This document shows positions 39,560 through 44,056 of a stretch of DNA of 44,056 bases, one piece after another. The first letter of the stretch is position 1; each line of letters begins with the position of its first letter. Source of the stretch: Chitinophaga pinensis (GTDB lineage: Bacteria > Bacteroidota > Bacteroidia > Flavobacteriales_D > Crocinitomicaceae); assembly GCA_945902745.1 (NCBI GenBank), contig CAMDNE010000022.1, forward strand, positions 1 through 44,056. The letters run 5' to 3'. The position numbers and the translations under genes are program-made. The notes beneath the pieces are model-generated. The model was not told the DNA's origin and searched no databases. It saw only the letters and a program-made list of their open reading frames with translations.

Positions 39560-40819
39560 ATGAAAATAGTATTCTTCCTTTTATTTTTAGTTTTCTTTCA
39601 ATCAATAATTGCACAAGAAATAAATAAGTCATCTCGTCAACTTTCAGAAAAAGAAATTCAGGATGCAGCAACACAATCTTTAGAAAATTGGAATTATTAT
39701 TTGAGGAATGATTTGGACTCCTTAAAAAGTGATGCTGTACAAATAATGATGATGGGATATGATGGAAAAAATGATTTTGCAATTAATACAGGAAAACGTT
39801 CTTTAGGAAGTTATTTAATTCGAACAGGTCAGCAATTAAAAGGGATTTATTATTTAAAAGCTGCAAATATTTATTTTGAGAAAAGAGAAAATTTTGTTCT
39901 TCAAACCGAAATACTCAATGAGATTGGTAATGGTTATTTAAACAACGGAAAACCAATTGAAGCAGAAAAATATTACTTGAAATCGTTGAAATGTGGCAAG
40001 AATTCGCCTGATACAACTTCTGCTTTTTTAGCGGAGGTGAATTTAGCTCAAGCATACATCAATAGTGGAAATGACGATAAAGCCGCAGCTATTTTACAAC
40101 ATTATAAAGCTGAATCATTAAAAAGAGCAAAATTTGAAGCCGTTTCAAGTGCTTATGCCTTATTGGGAACAATTGCAGAAAATAAAAAGAATGTTCCTTT
40201 AGCAAAAGAATACTATCGAAAAAGTGCAGATTTTGGTTTTAAATCGAAGGCAACTTCGCTCATTGCGCAGGCCTACAACAATATGGCAATTGTGTTTTTT
40301 CAAGAAAAGGATTTGAAAATGTCCTTACAATATTTTCAAAAAGCATTGGATTTAAGACTTCAAACAAAAAATTCAAAATCCATTTCTGAAAGCTATTACA
40401 ATTTAGGTTACTATTATAATCAATCAAAGGTATTTGACAAAGCAATTGAATATTTCTTGATCTGTAAAGATTACAGCAAAAACAAGAAATTGGTTAGAGA
40501 AGAATTAGATGCAGTTTTTGCTATTTCTGAGGTTTATAAAACTCAAAATAAATGGGAACTAGCCTACCAAGAAATGGCAAAGGTGGTTGATTTACAAAAG
40601 AAGTATTTTTCTGAATTGGCAATTGAGCAATCGAGTGATAATGAACTTTTACAATCGCTTGATCAAATGGAAGTTGATGATAAAAATGTTTCACATGAAG
40701 CGAAGTTAATTGCAGCTATTGAAAATGAAAAATACCACACAAATATTCTTTATGCCGTTTTTGCCTTTGCTCTAATTGCATTAACTTTCTTAGTGTTTTA
40801 TAGAAAGAGAATTAGTTAA
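39560..40819 (+). CDS. TPR-repeat protein with signal peptide and C-terminal membrane span
   Basis: The ATG at 39560 gives 419 residues beginning with a signal peptide (MKIVFFLLFLVFFQSIIAQE); the earlier frame start at 39467 has no export signal. Residues ~40-350 contain TPR-like helical pairs (ILNEIGNGYLNNGKPIEAEK, AQAYNNMAIVFFQEKDLKMS, ESYYNLGYYYNQSKVFDKA). A membrane helix (NILYAVFAFALIALTFLVFY) lies at the C-terminus, with a short cytosolic end RKRIS. This resembles the sensor half of Bacteroidota TPR histidine kinases or LuxR proteins, but no output domain follows. Function unknown. It is divergent from pruA (86-base gap) and overlaps apaG by 8 bases tail to tail. Confidence 0.8.
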   Translation: MKIVFFLLFLVFFQSIIAQEINKSSRQLSEKEIQDAATQSLENWNYYLRNDLDSLKSDAVQIMMMGYDGKNDFAINTGKRSLGSYLIRTGQQLKGIYYLKAANIYFEKRENFVLQTEILNEIGNGYLNNGKPIEAEKYYLKSLKCGKNSPDTTSAFLAEVNLAQAYINSGNDDKAAAILQHYKAESLKRAKFEAVSSAYALLGTIAENKKNVPLAKEYYRKSADFGFKSKATSLIAQAYNNMAIVFFQEKDLKMSLQYFQKALDLRLQTKNSKSISESYYNLGYYYNQSKVFDKAIEYFLICKDYSKNKKLVREELDAVFAISEVYKTQNKWELAYQEMAKVVDLQKKYFSELAIEQSSDNELLQSLDQMEVDDKNVSHEAKLIAAIENEKYHTNILYAVFAFALIALTFLVFYRKRIS

Positions 40820-41198
40820 GTCTTGGTGGGTGGATTAATTTGAAAATCGGGACATAAACTTGAAAAAGTTTGTTATCAGTTAGATTTTTAAAGGTATAAA
40901 AGCCTTTCATAAACCCTATTTCAGAAAACAATTCACAACCACTCATATAGGTGAATTGTTGGCCAGGTTTTAAGATTGGTTGTTCACCAATTACACCATT
41001 CCCACTCACAAAATTTGGCTCATTTAAGGAATCAAAAATATACCAATCTCGACTTAATAATTGGACTGTGAAATTATTACGATTTTCCATCGTAATGGTG
41101 TAATTGAAAAAGAATTGATTGTCAATAACATGTGATAAATCGGATCTGAATTTTGTCTCAACTGTAATTTGAACGCCTTCCGTTATTGCTGTTTCCAT
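40812..41198 (-). CDS. apaG: ApaG family protein
   Basis: This 128-residue protein is a complete ApaG/DUF525 fibronectin-like fold: TEGVQITVETKFRSD, FFFNYTITMENRNNFTVQLL, SRDWYIFDS, VSGNGVIGEQPILKPGQQFT, and the closing MKGFYTFKN. ApaG is linked to Co2+/Mg2+ tolerance and diadenosine tetraphosphate levels in enterobacteria, with its biochemistry still unclear. The start at ATG 41198 fits. Its stop shares bases with that of the TPR gene (ttagttaa, 40812-40819), so both genes end inside each other without a terminator. Confidence 0.95.
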   Translation of the reverse strand: METAITEGVQITVETKFRSDLSHVIDNQFFFNYTITMENRNNFTVQLLSRDWYIFDSLNEPNFVSGNGVIGEQPILKPGQQFTYMSGCELFSEIGFMKGFYTFKNLTDNKLFQVYVPIFKLIHPPRLN

Positions 41199-41277
41199 AT
41201 CTAATTTTTGTATCCGTTCCGAAAATTATAACTTTATTTCAACTAAAACAATTTATCTTTATCAAAATTCTAATTTA

Positions 41278-42210
41278 TTGAGAAATCATCTATACTTAGC
41301 GCCATTACAGAGCTTCACTGATCATCATTTCAGGAATGCCTTTCAGCAGGTTTTAGGTGATGTCGATCGCTTTTATGCTCCTTATCTCAAAATGTCAAAT
41401 GATGGAATCATAAAAGAAGGTCCCAAAAAGGATGTTTTACCCAAAAATAATCCGTTCGAAATTGTTGTGCCCCAAATCATGGCGTGTTGCACAGAAGATT
41501 TTTTGGTCATGGCAAATTATTTAATTGATTTAGGTTATCAAGAAGTAAATTGGAATTTAGGTTGTCCCTATCCGATGGTTGCCAACAGAGATTTAGGTTC
41601 TGGAATTTTGAATAAACCAGAAAAGATCTTTCAAATTTTAGAAGAAGTCATACCTCAAATACCAATGAAATTAGGGTTGAAAATGAGAATGGGTTATGAA
41701 TCAACCGAAGATATACTTTCAATTCTACCTAAATTAAATGATTTTCCCTTGAGCGAAATTATTGTGCATGCACGTTATGGTAAGCAACTTTATCAAGGAC
41801 AATGTGATCATGATCGGTTCGAAGAATGCATCGGTTTATCAAACCATCGTCTAGTTTATAACGGTGATATCAATACGGTTGAGGATTTTAGACGTGTCAA
41901 ATCATTGTTTCCTGAAATTAATCATTTTATGATTGGTCGAGGAGCAATTGCAAATCCATTTCTATTCGAAATGATACAAGAAAATACTATAGAATTCCCA
42001 GAAGACCGAATGGAAATATTCTCCGATTTCTTGAATTTATTACTAGAAAGCTATCTTAAAGAAACCCAAAATGATGGGAATGTTTTGATTAAAATGAAGC
42101 ATTATTGGGAGTATTTTTCCGAGTCTTTTGAAAATGGAAAAAGTTATTATCGAATTGTAAAAAAAGCAAATTCGATTACCGAATATCAGCTATTTATTGA
42201 TCAATTGTAA
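41278..42210 (+). CDS. tRNA-dihydrouridine synthase family protein
   Basis: Dus enzymes reduce uridines in tRNA using FMN and NADPH. The 310-residue protein starts at TTG 41278, as no ATG is in frame before the first barrel strand (RNHLYLAPLQSFTDHHFRNA). The barrel shows VPQIMACCTEDFLVMAN, then VNWNLGCPYPMVANRDLGSG (90-109) with the NxGCP motif containing the active-site cysteine (Cys96). KLGLKMRMGYES, IVHARYGKQLYQG, YNGDINTVEDF and MIGRGAIANPFLF bind FMN phosphate. The sequence is divergent from DusA, DusB and DusC, so the target uridine is not assigned. The gene is divergent from apaG by 79 bases. Confidence 0.9.
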   Translation: MRNHLYLAPLQSFTDHHFRNAFQQVLGDVDRFYAPYLKMSNDGIIKEGPKKDVLPKNNPFEIVVPQIMACCTEDFLVMANYLIDLGYQEVNWNLGCPYPMVANRDLGSGILNKPEKIFQILEEVIPQIPMKLGLKMRMGYESTEDILSILPKLNDFPLSEIIVHARYGKQLYQGQCDHDRFEECIGLSNHRLVYNGDINTVEDFRRVKSLFPEINHFMIGRGAIANPFLFEMIQENTIEFPEDRMEIFSDFLNLLLESYLKETQNDGNVLIKMKHYWEYFSESFENGKSYYRIVKKANSITEYQLFIDQL

Positions 42211-42293
42211 TTATTGAATTTGGATTTTTTACGTCTTAATTTTCATTTTTTTTTGGTATTTATTCGCGTTAAATTATTAACAATCTTGATATT

Positions 42294-42309
42294 GAGGGGC
42301 TAGCCCCTC
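42294..42309. other. Perfect 16-base palindrome after the Dus gene
   Basis: The sequence gaggggctagcccctc is fully self-complementary and could form a 6-bp GC-rich stem with a ctag loop. It is 84 bases after the Dus stop and 95 before the glycine-rich gene. No T-run follows (tagaatag), so it is a weak terminator at best and might be an operator or mRNA leader structure. Confidence 0.5.
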
Positions 42310-42403
42310 TAGAATAGTTCTTTGTTCAATATACTTTTGTTTTACTTTTTTGATGATGATGTGTTAAAAACTAAATCATTCGAATTGTAAAAAACATCTA
42401 CTT

Positions 42404-44056
42404 ATGAGAAATATTGCAACAAAAACTATTTTCAAAGAAACGTTTACAATATTATTGTTTCGCAACTCTTCTGTCAACAAATTTTCATTTTTAAGCAACA
42501 GGGATAGTTTGAACTTATTTTTCAACTCATTTTTCTCGCAATTAAGGGTGAAAATATCATTACTAGCATTGTTTTTTGTAAACAGTTTAAATGCCCAAAC
42601 TTTAACGGTGGATACTTATACAACCTCTACTACATGGGTTGTTCCTGCTTGTGTTACATCTATTACTGTCCGAGCTTGGGGTGGTGGTGGTGGTGGAGGA
42701 GGCGCAAGTGCTACTGACCGAAATGGTGGTGGTGGTGGTGGTGCTTATTGTACCAGAGTTGAAACTGTTACACCTGGTGAAACATTAACAATTACAGTTG
42801 GAGCTGGAGGAGTTGGAGTGAGTGCTAATACAGGCGGAGCAGGAGGATTTAGTCAAGTAGCGCACTCAGTTGGTCCAGTAGTTTTTTGTCGTGCAGCTGG
42901 TGGCGCAGGGGGTCAAAGAGGAGCTAATAATACAAGTGCAGGTGCCGGTGGTGCCGGTGGTGCAATAGCAAGTAATATTCCTGCGGGTACTGGTTTTAGA
43001 GGAGGCAACGGCGGTGCAAGTGATCCAAATACGGCGCTTGATCAAAGCGGCGGTGGAGGAGGCGGTGCAGGATCTGGATCTATTGGAGGGGATGGAGCAA
43101 TTATTACTGCTGGTATTGCCGGATCGCCTGGAGGTGGTGCTGGTGGAGTTGGTATTGGTACTTCAATAAGTACAGGTGGTAATGGATCTCCAGGTATCGT
43201 TCTTGGTGGTGGTGGTGGTGGTTCAACAGTATTTTCATCTGGCACACGTGCAGGAGCAGCAGGAGCGAGAGGACAAATAACAATCACTTATAGTGCTACA
43301 GGTTGTGAGCCTGCACAATCAACTTTTTCATATTCACCGGCAGGTAGTTATACTTGGGTTGTTCCGGCATGTGTAAATTTTGTTACTGTTGAAGCTTTTG
43401 GCAGCGGCGGTGGCGGCGGCGGAAATATAGGAGTAGTAAGTGGTGGTCAAGAAACATGCACTGGCGCTGGCGGCGGTGGTGGCGGCGGATATGCAGCGCG
43501 CACGTATGCGGTTGTTCCTGGTCAGTCATATACAATAGTTGTAGGTGCTGGTGGAACAGCTGGAACAGCTGGTGCAAATGGTGGTGGTGGTGGTGTTATT
43601 TCTACAAATGCAGGAAATGGTGGAGCTGGAGGGAATAGCACATTTAGTGGACCAGCAACAGTTGGTCCAGGAACTTTAACTGGTATTGGCGGTGCTGGTG
43701 GCTTAGCATCCCAAGGTCGTAACACTACTGGAGGTACATGTTTGGCTGTTAATGGAGCTGGAGGTGCAGGAAGTCTCGGTTTAAATGGATCTATTAATTA
43801 CAGAGGTGGAAATGGTGCAGCTGGAGTTATATTAAATTTTAGTACAGACAGAAGTGCAGGAGCTGGAGGAGGCGCTGGACCTGGTGGAAATGGAGGTGAC
43901 GCACCTGTAGCAAATAGTGCTGGAGTTGGTGTGAATCCTCCGGGTGGTATCGGTAATCCTCCTGGTGGAAATGGTGGAAATGGAAGAACCTATAATACAA
44001 CGGGTACATTTGGAGGAAATGGAGGGAATGGAATCGCAATCGGTGGTGGTGGTGGT
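42404..44056 (+). CDS. Glycine-rich secreted protein with repeated Gly_rich domains (3'-truncated)
   Basis: An uninterrupted frame runs from ATG 42404 to the window edge (551 codons). After a ~48-residue leader comes a signal peptide (VKISLLALFFVNSLNAQ, 49-65); GTG 42548 at its first residue is an alternative start. Two glycine-rich domains follow, each opening with a WVVPAC segment: STTWVVPACVTSITVRAWGG (~74-93) and SYTWVVPACVNFVTVEAFGS (~313-332). Each continues with hundreds of Gly residues in GGGGG, GAGG and GGNGG runs, matching the Gly_rich_2-type surface domain. Such proteins in Bacteroidota usually end in a T9SS sorting domain, which here would lie outside the window. Function probably matrix or adhesion, by inference. 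GC content is raised by the glycine codons. Confidence 0.85.
   Translation, partial: MRNIATKTIFKETFTILLFRNSSVNKFSFLSNRDSLNLFFNSFFSQLRVKISLLALFFVNSLNAQTLTVDTYTTSTTWVVPACVTSITVRAWGGGGGGGGASATDRNGGGGGGAYCTRVETVTPGETLTITVGAGGVGVSANTGGAGGFSQVAHSVGPVVFCRAAGGAGGQRGANNTSAGAGGAGGAIASNIPAGTGFRGGNGGASDPNTALDQSGGGGGGAGSGSIGGDGAIITAGIAGSPGGGAGGVGIGTSISTGGNGSPGIVLGGGGGGSTVFSSGTRAGAAGARGQITITYSATGCEPAQSTFSYSPAGSYTWVVPACVNFVTVEAFGSGGGGGGNIGVVSGGQETCTGAGGGGGGGYAARTYAVVPGQSYTIVVGAGGTAGTAGANGGGGGVISTNAGNGGAGGNSTFSGPATVGPGTLTGIGGAGGLASQGRNTTGGTCLAVNGAGGAGSLGLNGSINYRGGNGAAGVILNFSTDRSAGAGGGAGPGGNGGDAPVANSAGVGVNPPGGIGNPPGGNGGNGRTYNTTGTFGGNGGNGIAIGGGGG

Noticed and set aside
42294-42309. Palindrome as a strong terminator for the Dus gene
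   Set aside because: It lacks a T-run and is 84 bases from the stop, so I list it only as a palindrome.
42780-44039. Proline- and histidine-rich open frames antisense to the glycine-rich gene
   Set aside because: They are mirror images of GGT/GGA codon runs; the plus-strand frame has a start, a signal peptide and domain structure.

Overview
The window reads as one contiguous, gene-dense but repeat-rich piece of a low-GC Bacteroidota chromosome, most likely Flavobacteriales (a Crocinitomicaceae/Fluviicola-like genome is my best guess, by inference only). The evidence is type IX secretion (T9SS) sorting domains, PKD domains, PorP/SprF and PorV/PorQ-type outer-membrane proteins, a group II GGGP-synthase homologue, a DUF4783-nadC pair, and frequent GTG/TTG starts with weak ribosome binding sites. 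No tRNA, rRNA, CRISPR array, integrase, transposase or phage gene was seen.

Layout. Positions 1-1389 hold the 3' end of a secreted PKD/T9SS protein. Positions 1390-6235 hold three minus-strand genes (an ABC-2 polysaccharide-export-type permease, a polytopic membrane protein, and rlmH). They are separated by spacers built from a few interspersed repeat families, which recur in the same order beside each gene end. Positions 6236-7657 carry DUF4783 and nadC, followed by an unrelated four-unit tandem repeat. Positions 8093-10860 carry two small envelope proteins, then a PPTase-GGGPS pair whose 3' end has been partly tandem-duplicated. Positions 11093-20180 are a three-gene envelope operon: TonB-dependent receptor, 1392-residue secreted protein, PorV/PorQ-like barrel. 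It ends in a clear terminator. greA, a HIT protein, an SGNH hydrolase with PKD domain and an acyltransferase follow (20267-23408).

Positions 23475-28780 hold a PorP/SprF plus TPR/PD40/OmpA-like gene pair, divergent from a T9SS-sorted secreted protein. Positions 28833-35221 are the metabolic centre. paaABCD (phenylacetyl-CoA epoxidase) is divergent from two tandem paaE-like reductases, and these run on into an SDR gene, an ECF sigma factor and a 68-residue membrane protein. Positions 35222-42210 are housekeeping: FKBP isomerase, U32 protein, pruA, a TPR protein, apaG and a tRNA-dihydrouridine synthase. The right edge (42404-44056) is the 5' part of a large glycine-rich secreted protein that continues beyond the window.

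The points most worth following up are the composite repeat architecture of 1.4-6.2 kb, the tandem paaE duplication coupled to a sigma factor, the duplicated GGGPS tail, a long perfect inverted repeat in the probable pruA 3' UTR, and the receptor/secreted-protein/PorV module. I did not find a system I can call new with confidence.
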